DNA of 8,372 bases from CAZCJA01 sp964499015 (GTDB taxonomy: Bacteria > Elusimicrobiota > Elusimicrobia > F11): positions 1-8,372 of the forward strand of contig CAZCJA010000089.1 in the NCBI GenBank assembly GCA_964499015.1. Reading direction: 5' to 3'. Below are positions 1-6,570 of this stretch, in pieces. The translations under genes were made by a program, and so were the position numbers. Numbering within the stretch: the first letter of the stretch is position 1; each line of letters begins with the position of its first letter. The notes beneath the pieces are model-generated. The model saw nothing but the letters and a program-made list of their open reading frames with translations. It made no database searches and was not told the DNA's origin.

Positions 1-231
1 AGCACGATTGCGAAGTTTATCGAGAAAAACGGTGAGGGGATTCACCATGTGGCGTTCGCCACCGACAACATCGAAAACCAGTTAGGCAAGGCAGCGGATG
101 CCGGCTGCAAACTTATTCACGAAAAACCTTTTGAAGGAGCGGGGCAAAAATGGGTGGCATTTTTACATCCAAAATCGACGCACGGCGTGCTTACGGAGTT
201 TTGCATGCCCATTGGTAAAACAGCGCACTAG
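1..231 (+). CDS. mce: Methylmalonyl-CoA epimerase, C-terminal part (5' end outside window)
   Basis: This is the last 76 residues of a vicinal-oxygen-chelate (glyoxalase-fold) protein; the reading frame is open from base 1, so the start lies to the left. The enzyme interconverts (R)- and (S)-methylmalonyl-CoA in the cytoplasm, linking methylmalonyl-CoA mutase to the biotin-dependent carboxyl-transfer enzymes. Visible family signatures are GEGIHHVAF (residues 11-19 of the fragment), EKPFEGAGQKWVAFLHPKS and HGVLTEFC near the C-terminus. From family knowledge, one His of the HH pair and the Glu of LTEF (residue 66) should be two of the metal ligands and catalytic residues. The TAG stop overlaps the ribosome-binding site of the carboxyltransferase gene 8 nt downstream, so the two are almost certainly co-transcribed and probably translationally coupled. 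The family assignment is firm; only the N-terminal half is unseen. Confidence 0.93.
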   Translation, partial: STIAKFIEKNGEGIHHVAFATDNIENQLGKAADAGCKLIHEKPFEGAGQKWVAFLHPKSTHGVLTEFCMPIGKTAH

Positions 232-235
232 GAGG
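230..235 (+). promoter_or_regulatory. Ribosome-binding site AGGAGG for the carboxyltransferase gene
   Basis: A perfect AGGAGG lies 4 nt before the ATG at 240 and shares its first two bases with the TAG stop of the epimerase gene. The arrangement fixes the start codon and suggests coupled translation. Confidence 0.85.
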
Positions 236-239
236 CGTC

Positions 240-1790
240 ATGGCGATAAAAGAAATATTGATTTCGGAGCTGGAAAAACGCCGCAAAGAGGCCAAGGCCA
301 CCAATCCGAAAAAAGCGGAGGAACGCCGGAAAAAAGGCGTCATGACCGCGCGTGATCGAGTGGAAGCTCTCTATCACTCGGGCTCGTTCCAGGAATTTGG
401 TTTGCACGCCAAGCATGATTGCCACAATTTCGGGTTGCAGGATAAGCACATGCCGGGGGACGGGGTCATTACTGGCGTGGGGCTTGTTGACGGCCGGTCC
501 GTCGCCTCGTTTAGCCAAGACTTTATGGTTGGGGGCGGAGCCCTGGGAAGAATACACGCAAAGAAAATTACGGAGCTCATGAGCTATGCCCAGGAAATGG
601 GGATGCCGTTGGTCGGATTCAACGACTCCGGGGGCGCGCGTATTCAGGAAGGGGTGGAATCGCTCGCCGGATATGGGCAGGTTTTCTTTCACAACGTTTT
701 GCTTTCGGGAGTCGTTCCGCAAATTGCGGTTATATCGGGCCCGTGTGCGGGCGGAGCCGCGTATTCACCGGCGTTGATGGATTTTCTCATCATGGTCCGG
801 AAGTCGGCCAATATGTTTATTTGCGGCCCGGAGGTGATTCTGGCGGCGACGGGGCAAAAGACCACCATGGAAGAAATCGGGAGCGCCGATGCGCATGCTT
901 CGGTGAGTGGGAACACGCATTTTACAGTGGATACGGACGAGCAGGCCGTCGCGTTGGTCAAAAAACTTCTTTCGTTTCTGCCTGCTAACAATGTTCTTGA
1001 TCCTCCGCATCAACCGACGCCGAAGTTGGATTTGAAGCCGATTGCTGAGCTGAATGCGCTCGTTCCGGAGGACCCCAAATCGCCACTCGATGTATTGAAA
1101 ATCATCAAGCATCTCGTGGATGCAGGCGATTTTTTGGAAGTTCAAAAATATTGGGCCAAAAACATCGTGATTGGGTTCGCTCGGTTTCAAGGCATTGTCG
1201 CGGGTATTGTGGCGAACCAACCGATGGTTAAAGCTGGTACATTGGATATAGACGCGTCCGATAAGGCGGCGAGGTTTATCCGGTTTTGCAACGCGTTTAA
1301 TATTCCTATCGTTACGCTTGTGGATGTGCCCGGCTTTCTGCCCGGCGTGGCGCAGGAGCGCGGCGGAATTATTCGGCACGGCGCAAAAATGCTTTTTTCT
1401 TACGCCGCCGCCACCGTCCCAAAAATTACCGTAATCATGCGAAAAGCGTATGGGGGGGCCTATCTCGCCATGTGTTCACGGGACATGGGGGCCGATATGG
1501 TTTTCGCGTGGCCGTGCGCCGAGATCGCTGTCATGGGTGCCGATGGCGCAGTACAGATTCTCTATAAAAAAGACATCGCGGCTGCAGCTGATCCCAAAGT
1601 GAAAGAAGCGTCTTATGTGGCTGAATACAAAGAGAAATTCTGCACGCCGTACGAGTCGGCTGGCCGCGACTTGATTACTGACGTAATTGAACCTTCCGAA
1701 ACGCGCGCTGTCATATCGCGTGCGCTGCGTTACTGTTTGAACAAGCGGGAAACACGGCCGCCTAAAAAACACGGGACAATTCCACTATGA
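240..1790 (+). CDS. Biotin-dependent acyl-CoA carboxyltransferase subunit (methylmalonyl-CoA decarboxylase alpha / propionyl-CoA carboxylase beta / transcarboxylase 12S family)
   Basis: This 516-residue protein has the family's normal length. It moves a carboxyl group between methylmalonyl-CoA (or another acyl-CoA) and carboxybiotin. The N-terminal carboxyltransferase half has the hallmark GFNDSGGARIQEGVESL and the first oxyanion-hole loop GPCAGGAAYSP (G171-G172). The C-terminal half has DVPGFLPGVAQERGGIIRHGAK and the second loop RKAYGGAYLAM (G405-G406), followed by AWPCAEIAVMGADGAV. At the position where propionyl-CoA carboxylases carry Asp (GGAYDVM, the known acyl-chain selector), this protein has Leu409. 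From memory this resembles methylmalonyl-CoA decarboxylase alpha and transcarboxylase 12S, so the decarboxylase/transcarboxylase reading is slightly preferred. Neighbours are the epimerase (8 nt upstream) and an accessory subunit whose ATG overlaps this stop as ATGA. No biotin carboxylase, membrane beta subunit or 5S gene is visible, so the exact reaction stays open; mmdA or pccB would both be defensible symbols. The family is certain. Confidence 0.93.
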   Translation: MAIKEILISELEKRRKEAKATNPKKAEERRKKGVMTARDRVEALYHSGSFQEFGLHAKHDCHNFGLQDKHMPGDGVITGVGLVDGRSVASFSQDFMVGGGALGRIHAKKITELMSYAQEMGMPLVGFNDSGGARIQEGVESLAGYGQVFFHNVLLSGVVPQIAVISGPCAGGAAYSPALMDFLIMVRKSANMFICGPEVILAATGQKTTMEEIGSADAHASVSGNTHFTVDTDEQAVALVKKLLSFLPANNVLDPPHQPTPKLDLKPIAELNALVPEDPKSPLDVLKIIKHLVDAGDFLEVQKYWAKNIVIGFARFQGIVAGIVANQPMVKAGTLDIDASDKAARFIRFCNAFNIPIVTLVDVPGFLPGVAQERGGIIRHGAKMLFSYAAATVPKITVIMRKAYGGAYLAMCSRDMGADMVFAWPCAEIAVMGADGAVQILYKKDIAAAADPKVKEASYVAEYKEKFCTPYESAGRDLITDVIEPSETRAVISRALRYCLNKRETRPPKKHGTIPL

Positions 1791-2005
1791 GCGATAAAAA
1801 CAACGTTAATCAAATTAAGGGGCCGATCGTTGCGTTGATTGCGGCAGCCGTCTCATTGGCACTTCAAAAACCGCATCGAATCGTCTCAATTGAAGGTTCT
1901 TCATCGAAAGAAAATTCATTCCAGGTCGACGCGCCCATTTTTGTTCTTAACCCATGGTCGATGGAAGGGCGTTTTCAACATTTCGGATCACACAAGGTTC
2001 GCTAA
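1787..2005 (+). CDS. Small accessory subunit, possibly OadG/MmdD-like or epsilon-like (72 aa)
   Basis: This 72-residue protein begins at the ATGA overlap with the carboxyltransferase stop and ends in a TAATG overlap with the biotin carrier start, so it sits between two subunits of one enzyme. Residues 12-27 (GPIVALIAAAVSLALQ) form a short hydrophobic, Ala-rich helix, followed by PHRIVSIEG, a polar stretch rich in Ser and Lys, and a C-terminal tail with NPWSMEGRFQHFG. Small proteins with one N-terminal hydrophobic segment and a conserved Trp/Gly-Arg tail occupy this position in Na+-translocating decarboxylases (delta/epsilon, OadG-like) and in some carboxylase operons, where they anchor or assemble the complex. 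That role is inferred from position and architecture; I do not recognise a diagnostic motif with certainty. The hydrophobic stretch is short for a full membrane span, so a soluble assembly helix is an alternative. Tight overlaps on both sides strongly support it as a real gene. Confidence 0.75.
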   Translation: MSDKNNVNQIKGPIVALIAAAVSLALQKPHRIVSIEGSSSKENSFQVDAPIFVLNPWSMEGRFQHFGSHKVR

Positions 2006-2382
2006 TGATTAAAAAACTAAAAGTCACAGTAGATTCCATTACTTACGAAGTAACAGTCGAAGTGCCCAATGATCCGGTACCGGCGACCACGGAAACGGTG
2101 GTTCCGGCCGCGTCTGTTGAGCCAACCCCCGCGCCGGTTTCGGAGCCTCCTGTCAGCAGGACAGTAGGGGCCGGTGATGTGGTGAGTCCACTGGCCGGAC
2201 GCATCGTTTCAATCGGCGTTCAACTGGGGCAGCAGGTAAAAGAAGGTGATCACGTGTTGACGTTGGAAGCCATGAAAATGAACACATTTGTGTTCGCTCC
2301 AAAAAACGGGACGATCAAGGACATCAAAGCGCAAGTCGGATCGGGTGTGCAGGAAGGTGATGTCTTGCTGACGATCGAATAA
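2005..2382 (+). CDS. Biotin carboxyl carrier protein / biotin-lipoyl attachment subunit
   Basis: This 125-residue carrier protein delivers carboxybiotin to the carboxyltransferase. The N-terminal 20 residues (MIKKLKVTVDSITYEVTVEV) match the leader of decarboxylase gamma and transcarboxylase 1.3S-type carriers. Residues about 21-56 form a flexible Pro/Ala/Thr/Val-rich linker, and residues 57-125 form the biotinyl domain. The biotin-acceptor lysine is K91 in EAMKM (codon 2275-2277), preceded by SPLAGRIVSIGVQLGQQV and followed by the second-half repeat ending in GDVLLTIE. The frame is also open upstream to an ATG at 1954, but that would bury the gene in its neighbour. ATG 2005 overlaps the upstream TAA as TAATG and gives the canonical N-terminus, so it is chosen. 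With no strong Shine-Dalgarno sequence, translation probably depends on coupling. It could serve a decarboxylase, a carboxylase or a transcarboxylase. Confidence 0.93.
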   Translation: MIKKLKVTVDSITYEVTVEVPNDPVPATTETVVPAASVEPTPAPVSEPPVSRTVGAGDVVSPLAGRIVSIGVQLGQQVKEGDHVLTLEAMKMNTFVFAPKNGTIKDIKAQVGSGVQEGDVLLTIE

Positions 2383-2385
2383 ATC

Positions 2386-3135
2386 ATGGATCGTGTTTTT
2401 GCGGAACCCGTCACCTATTTCGCCGGATGGACTCTTATTCGTATTGCCGAGTGCGATTCCACCAATGATTATGCACGCGACATGGGTGAATGGACGGCGG
2501 TAAGTGCCCAATGTCAAAAACAGGGGCGAGGTCGTTATGGACGAGTTTGGCATTCAAATGAGGGCGGTGTGTGGGTCTCAGCCGTCGTCCCAGCCCCAAT
2601 AACGGAAGAGGTGTCGCGACTGATGCCGTTGGCAGCTGGTCTAGCTGTTGCCGATACGTTGACCGCCTATGGGATTAATGACGTGCGGTTTCGATGGCCC
2701 AACGACGTGATGATCCAGGGGAAAAAATGCGCCGGTATTTTAGTGGATCGGTTCCATGCTGACCGCTGTGTGGTCGGAATCGGAATAAATGTGTGGAACG
2801 ATCCTGTGCGGTGCGCGCCCGAACTGGCCGGATCCGTGACACGGATGCACGATTGGCTGCCTGATTGTCCTGATTCGTATGAGGTGACGGTGAGAATCTT
2901 AGCGGCTCTGCGGAACGTTATTAAGGAAGTCCAGAAACAAGGTCCCACGTATTTGATTCAACATCTCCGTCAATATTGGAGCATTGGCCAACGAGTCGAA
3001 ATAGAAATAAACGGTCGTAAAGGGGCATTCGATTTTTGTGGCGTCGATACCAGGGGGGCCGTTATGGTGTCGGGTCAGGGGAATCGGCAGATGTCATTTG
3101 CTGCTGAAGAAATCACGTTGTTTAGAGAATTGTAA
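2386..3135 (+). CDS. birA: Biotin--[biotin carboxyl carrier protein] ligase, monofunctional (no DNA-binding domain)
   Basis: This 249-residue ligase activates biotin with ATP to biotinyl-5'-AMP and transfers it to the acceptor lysine of biotin carrier proteins. Catalytic-domain signatures occur in the expected order: CDSTND (S25-T26-N27), the biotin/AMP loop QGRGRYGRVWHS (46-57), RWPNDVMIQGKKCAGIL (103-119, with K113/K114 near the adenylate) and VGIGINVWN (130-138). A C-terminal SH3-like segment (GQRVEIEINGRKGAF to EEITLF) follows. The protein begins directly at the catalytic domain, so there is no helix-turn-helix and it should not act as the biotin-operon repressor seen in E. coli BirA. It starts 3 nt after the carrier stop without an evident Shine-Dalgarno sequence. 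Placement next to its likely substrate suggests co-expression of the carrier and the enzyme that charges it. Confidence 0.95.
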   Translation: MDRVFAEPVTYFAGWTLIRIAECDSTNDYARDMGEWTAVSAQCQKQGRGRYGRVWHSNEGGVWVSAVVPAPITEEVSRLMPLAAGLAVADTLTAYGINDVRFRWPNDVMIQGKKCAGILVDRFHADRCVVGIGINVWNDPVRCAPELAGSVTRMHDWLPDCPDSYEVTVRILAALRNVIKEVQKQGPTYLIQHLRQYWSIGQRVEIEINGRKGAFDFCGVDTRGAVMVSGQGNRQMSFAAEEITLFREL

Positions 3136-3150
3136 TAAAGCTTTTTTATT

Positions 3151-3156
3151 GAGGTG
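3151..3156 (+). promoter_or_regulatory. Ribosome-binding site GAGGTG for the CoA-transferase gene
   Basis: GAGGTG lies 4 nt upstream of ATG 3161. The 25-nt gap after the ligase stop is AT-rich, with an AATAAA/TTTATT pairing around AAGCTT but no GC stem or convincing promoter, so the gene is most likely part of the same operon. Confidence 0.7.
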
Positions 3157-3160
3157 AAAT

Positions 3161-4666
3161 ATGAGCATTTCTAAAATTCCGCGGTTGTCCGCTGAAGAAG
3201 CGGCTGCGTTGATTAAAAATGAGGATCAGATTGGTTTTAGCGGGTTCACGCCCGCCGGGGCCCCTAAAGCCATTCCGATGGCGATTGCGGCTAAAGCAAT
3301 TCAGGAGCATGCGGCGGGACGGCCCTTTAAAATTCGGGTTCTGACGGGGGCTTCAACCGGACCGGCTTTGGACGGCTCGTTGGCCAAGGCGGAGGCTGTT
3401 TCGTTTCGCGCGCCGTATCAATCCGATCCGTTCATGCGCAAGAGCATCAACGAAGGAAAAACGGAATTTTTTGATATGCACCTCTCTCTCGTTCCGCAAA
3501 ATGCGCGCTACGGTTTTTTGGGAAAATTCAATTGGGCCGTTATCGAAGCGGCCGATGTGACCGAAAAAGGTGAAATTGTGGTTACATCTTCGGTGGGGGC
3601 ATCACCGTCGTATTGCCACATGGCGGATAAAATTCTGATTGAGCTCAATCGTTTTCATCCCATGGCAATGCGTGGGTTTCATGATATTTATGAGCCCCAA
3701 GATCCGCCCTTTCGAAAGCCAATTCCACTTTGTTCCGTTCGCGATCGGATTGGTGTGCCTGTCATAAAAGTGGATCCGCGGAAAATTGTCGGCATTGTTG
3801 AGACCAACTTGCCGGACGAAACCGGCGCTTTCGATCCGGCGACAGAAGTGACAAGGAAAATCGGGCAGAATGTGGCGGAATTTTTAGCGGGAGAGATTCG
3901 ACTGGGACGTATTCCGAAATCTTTTTTGCCGATTCAGTCTGGCGTTGGCAATATCGCTAATTCGGTCCTTGGCGCTCTGGGCGACAATCCGGACATTCCT
4001 GTTTTTGAAATGTATTCGGAGGTAATCCAGGATTCTGTGATCGCGTTATTGCGCAAAGAAAAAATTTCCTTCGCGAGCGGCTGTTCGCTTACCATCGCGC
4101 CGGAAAAACTCAAAGCGTTTTATTCGGACATCGAATACTTCCGCTCCCGGATCGTTCTCCGGCCGCAGGAAATTACCAACCACCCGGAAATTATCCGGCG
4201 CATGGGAATTATATCGGTCAACACCGCCATCGAGGTGGACATCGCGGGAAACGTCAACTCCACTCACATCCTTGGCAAAAGCATGATGAACGGGATCGGC
4301 GGCAGCGGGGATTTCGCGCGAAATTCATTCCTTTCCATTTTCACCTGTCCATCAACTGCGAAAGACAATAAGATCAGCGCCATCGTTCCCATGGTCAGTC
4401 ATTTGGACCACAGTGAGCATTCGGTTCAGGTGATTATCACCGAGCAAGGCGTGGCGGACTTACGGGGGAAGAGCCCCAAGGAACACGCACGTCTGATCAT
4501 TGATAATTGCGCGCATCCGGATTACCGGCAAAGTCTCCATCAGTATCTGAATATGTCGGCGTCGTCCCATCAGCCGCAAGTGCTATCGGCTGCGTTTAAA
4601 ATGCACGAGCAATTTTCACTTTCGGGCAGTATGCAAGGCGTCTCTTGGGCCAAGGGTGGGAATTGA
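3161..4666 (+). CDS. Acetyl-CoA hydrolase/CoA-transferase family protein (succinyl-CoA:acetate or propionyl-CoA:succinate CoA-transferase type)
   Basis: This 501-residue protein belongs to the class I CoA-transferases of the Cat1/AarC/ScpC group, which usually have about 500 residues. These enzymes swap CoA between acyl-CoAs and free carboxylates through a glutamyl-CoA thioester. Visible signatures are TGASTGPALDGSLA and RAPYQSDP in the N-terminal domain, the glycine loop SGVGNIANSVLGALG (260-274), and EMYSEVIQD (283-291), where E287 is the likely catalytic glutamate. Further signatures are GIGGSGDFARN (378-388), VPMVSHLDHSEHSVQVIITEQ and EQGVADLRGKSP (from 428). In this operon the natural reaction would be propionyl-CoA plus succinate to propionate plus succinyl-CoA, which closes a succinate-propionate cycle without spending ATP. 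Succinyl-CoA:acetate exchange is equally allowed by sequence. The hydrolase name in databases is historical; the intact glycine loops and Glu favour a transferase. The gene is well formed, with a clear ribosome-binding site. Confidence 0.92.
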   Translation: MSISKIPRLSAEEAAALIKNEDQIGFSGFTPAGAPKAIPMAIAAKAIQEHAAGRPFKIRVLTGASTGPALDGSLAKAEAVSFRAPYQSDPFMRKSINEGKTEFFDMHLSLVPQNARYGFLGKFNWAVIEAADVTEKGEIVVTSSVGASPSYCHMADKILIELNRFHPMAMRGFHDIYEPQDPPFRKPIPLCSVRDRIGVPVIKVDPRKIVGIVETNLPDETGAFDPATEVTRKIGQNVAEFLAGEIRLGRIPKSFLPIQSGVGNIANSVLGALGDNPDIPVFEMYSEVIQDSVIALLRKEKISFASGCSLTIAPEKLKAFYSDIEYFRSRIVLRPQEITNHPEIIRRMGIISVNTAIEVDIAGNVNSTHILGKSMMNGIGGSGDFARNSFLSIFTCPSTAKDNKISAIVPMVSHLDHSEHSVQVIITEQGVADLRGKSPKEHARLIIDNCAHPDYRQSLHQYLNMSASSHQPQVLSAAFKMHEQFSLSGSMQGVSWAKGGN

Positions 4667-4687
4667 ATTTCTCTCCCGTTGTTTAAC

Positions 4688-6202
4688 CTAATCGGCTGAC
4701 GGCGGTCGTTTAATCATCACCGCGGCCAAAACAGCCAGACCGAGCGAAATCACCACGTTCAGAACGCTTACCATTTGGATTGCGTGCGCGAATGCGTCTC
4801 GCGCTGGCGTTAAAATCGCAAGTCCATCCGCTCCGGGCAAGTTTTGCGCGACCGCCACCGCCCCGCCCAAGGTCGCACGCGCCGCTTCAGCGGCTTCCAG
4901 CGGCAAATTTTCCGGCAGAGCGCGTCCGACGTGCGCTCGGTACATGGCCGTGCCGATGCTGCCCAAAACCGCCATGCCCACGGCGCCGCCGAACTCGGTG
5001 CAGGTTTCTGAAATTGAGGCCGCCGCGCCCGCGCGCTCGGGGGGCGCGCTGCTGATGATGAGATCGGTCGATAAAATAAAGATCGGGGTGATGCCGGTCG
5101 AGTATATGCTCAGCGCGAGCACGAGCCACACCAAGCTTGATTCATGACTGGTCGGAATAAGCATTCCGAAGCCGATCGCCGCGAAGATCAGTCCGGTCGC
5201 GATCACGCTGCCCGGAGAAAACCGTTTAGCGAGTGGCGGCGTAAGTAACGAGCCGGCAATAAACGCAAGCGAAGACGGCATCATGTATAAGCCCGCTTGG
5301 AGCGGCGTGAGGCCGAGGATCAACTGCAGGTGCTGGGACAGGAAAACGTAAATACCGAAGGCCATGAAACAGCCGAGCATGTTTAAGGCCAGCGAGGCAC
5401 TGAAAGAGCTCGATCGGAATAGATTCAAATCGATCAGCGGATCGCTCAAGAGACGCTGGCGGCGGATGAAGAAGGTGCCCACGATCAAACCGGCGGTTAT
5501 TGACGCAACGGGAACGCTGTAAAACCCGTGTTCGGCGATTTTCTTGAGACCGTAAATAATCAACAGCACAGCGGAAAGAGACATGCCGGCGCTGAGCAAA
5601 TCCAGTTTGCCGGCTTCTGTGTCCTTGAATTCCGGCAAGAGAATGGGCCCGAGAATTAAAAGAAGAACCATCACCGGAACGTTAAGCAGGAAAACCGAGC
5701 CCCACCAAAAGTGCTCCAAAAGAAGGCCGCCGAGCAGCGGGCCGATCGCCGCGCCAACGGAGAAACACGTCACCCAAATGCCGATCGCTGTTGTGCGCTG
5801 CTTATCGTCCAAAAACATGTTGCGTATGAGTGACAAAGTCGACGGTGCAAGAGTGGCTCCGGCCAAACCCAGAAGTGCGCGGGTAAAAATCAGCATCTCC
5901 GCGGTTTTTGAAAACGCGGCCAGCGCTGAGGCGACGCCGAAGAAGGTGGCCCCGATCAAGAGAAGTTTGCGCCGGCCGATGCGGTCGCCGAGAGTGCCCA
6001 TCGTAATGAGCGCGCCGGCGATCATGAATCCGTAAATATCCAGGATCCACAAGAGTTGGGAACTGGTGGGTTTGAGCTCCGTGCTGATGTGCGGTACCGC
6101 GAGGTTTAAGACGGTTAAGTCCATGGTCGCGAGGATGCACGGCAGGGCGATCACCGCGAGGCCGATCCACTCGCGGCGCGAGGCTTTGGGAGGAACTGTC
6201 AT
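4688..6202 (-). CDS. MFS drug efflux transporter, DHA2 (EmrB/QacA/SmvA-like) family, 14 predicted transmembrane helices
   Basis: This 504-residue proton-coupled inner-membrane exporter has the typical length of 14-helix DHA2 antiporters such as QacA and SmvA. Helix 1 carries the DHA2 signature MDLTVLNLAVPHI with the conserved acidic residue D28. The helix 2-3 loop carries motif A, GTLGDRIGRRK (69-79). Helix 5 carries the antiporter motif C, GAAIGPLLGG (150-159), followed by WWGSVFLLNVP (166-176). A central charged stretch (PEFKDTEAGKLD, about 190-201) separates helix 6 from the extra central helices. The C-terminal half has the FSPGS loop and further hydrophobic segments up to the KRPPSAD tail. 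Substrates are probably lipophilic cations or other drugs, but specificity cannot be read from sequence. It is the last gene of a minus-strand operon, 13 nt after the DUF1428 stop, with no clear Shine-Dalgarno sequence. It converges on the CoA-transferase gene with 21 nt between stops and no obvious terminator. Confidence 0.93.
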   Translation of the reverse strand: MTVPPKASRREWIGLAVIALPCILATMDLTVLNLAVPHISTELKPTSSQLLWILDIYGFMIAGALITMGTLGDRIGRRKLLLIGATFFGVASALAAFSKTAEMLIFTRALLGLAGATLAPSTLSLIRNMFLDDKQRTTAIGIWVTCFSVGAAIGPLLGGLLLEHFWWGSVFLLNVPVMVLLLILGPILLPEFKDTEAGKLDLLSAGMSLSAVLLIIYGLKKIAEHGFYSVPVASITAGLIVGTFFIRRQRLLSDPLIDLNLFRSSSFSASLALNMLGCFMAFGIYVFLSQHLQLILGLTPLQAGLYMMPSSLAFIAGSLLTPPLAKRFSPGSVIATGLIFAAIGFGMLIPTSHESSLVWLVLALSIYSTGITPIFILSTDLIISSAPPERAGAAASISETCTEFGGAVGMAVLGSIGTAMYRAHVGRALPENLPLEAAEAARATLGGAVAVAQNLPGADGLAILTPARDAFAHAIQMVSVLNVVISLGLAVLAAVMIKRPPSAD

Positions 6203-6215
6203 GGAACGGTTCTAT

Positions 6216-6560
6216 CTATTCAACAATGGTTTTGAAACCGCCGTACGCCATCCTCTTCATCGAAAACGGCATTTCCGGCGGCTCGCCAGTCATGGATTTC
6301 ATGACTTTGGCGTTTACCTTGTCGCGATGAGCGCGGTTTTTATAAACGATGTATGAGAAAATGACCGTCTCATCGGCCTTTGCCTTCGCCAATTTACGGA
6401 AGGAAAGACCCCATGCCGCTTTTAAATCGTCGCCGACACATTCTTTGTAATCGAGCGCGCCCGCTTTCAGCCACATTTTTTTGCCCATGCGCGCCATCGG
6501 CCAATAAAACTTCAATTTGCTTTTCTTCACGGGAATAACGAATCCATCTACGTAGCTCAT
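6216..6560 (-). CDS. DUF1428 family protein
   Basis: This 114-residue soluble protein matches the DUF1428 family in length and in motifs at both ends: an N-terminal YVDGFVIPVKK, then MARMGKKMWLKAGALDYKEC, a central DETVIFSYIVYKNRAHRDKVNAKVM and a C-terminal MPFSMKRMAYGGFK. The family has an alpha-beta (ferredoxin-like, dimeric barrel-related) fold and no established biochemical function. The frame is open up to an ATG at 6584, but a GGAGG at 6565-6569 sits 4 nt before ATG 6560, which also gives the family N-terminus, so 6560 is chosen. The gene follows the AHSA1 gene with 10 nt between and precedes the MFS exporter by 13 nt. DUF1428 and AHSA1 proteins occur together in accessory and stress-type operons, which fits, but no role should be assigned. 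Confidence 0.9.
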   Translation of the reverse strand: MSYVDGFVIPVKKSKLKFYWPMARMGKKMWLKAGALDYKECVGDDLKAAWGLSFRKLAKAKADETVIFSYIVYKNRAHRDKVNAKVMKSMTGEPPEMPFSMKRMAYGGFKTIVE

Positions 6561-6564
6561 AACG

Positions 6565-6569
6565 CCTCC
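6565..6569 (-). promoter_or_regulatory. Ribosome-binding site GGAGG for the DUF1428 gene
   Basis: On the minus strand GGAGG lies just after the AHSA1 TAA stop (6571-6573) and 4 nt before ATG 6560. It decides the DUF1428 start in favour of 6560 over 6584. Confidence 0.8.
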
Positions 6570-6570
6570 A

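Noticed and set aside
228..722. A 164-codon open frame on the minus strand opposite the carboxyltransferase gene.
   Set aside because: It is a shadow of a strongly recognised gene and its translation shows no family motifs.
765..1379. A 204-codon open frame on the minus strand within the carboxyltransferase gene.
   Set aside because: The composition (rich in Arg, His and Asn) and the lack of motifs indicate an antisense artefact of the conserved gene on the plus strand.
1452..1458. A run of seven G in the carboxyltransferase gene as a possible programmed frameshift or phase-variable tract.
   Set aside because: It encodes the conserved GGA loop in frame, the protein continues with family motifs, and no alternative frame product is evident.
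1954..2004. An upstream ATG at 1954 extending the biotin carrier by 17 residues.
   Set aside because: It would overlap the small subunit by 52 nt, while ATG 2005 gives the standard N-terminus and a TAATG coupling overlap.
3134..3150. AATAAA...TTTATT pairing with a T run between birA and the CoA-transferase gene.
   Set aside because: The stem is AT-only and weak; the following gene has the same orientation and a close ribosome-binding site, so a terminator is unlikely.
5583..6035. A 150-codon open frame on the plus strand opposite the MFS transporter.
   Set aside because: The translation is Pro/Ser/Arg/Lys-rich without a recognisable domain, and the opposite strand encodes a clear 14-helix transporter.
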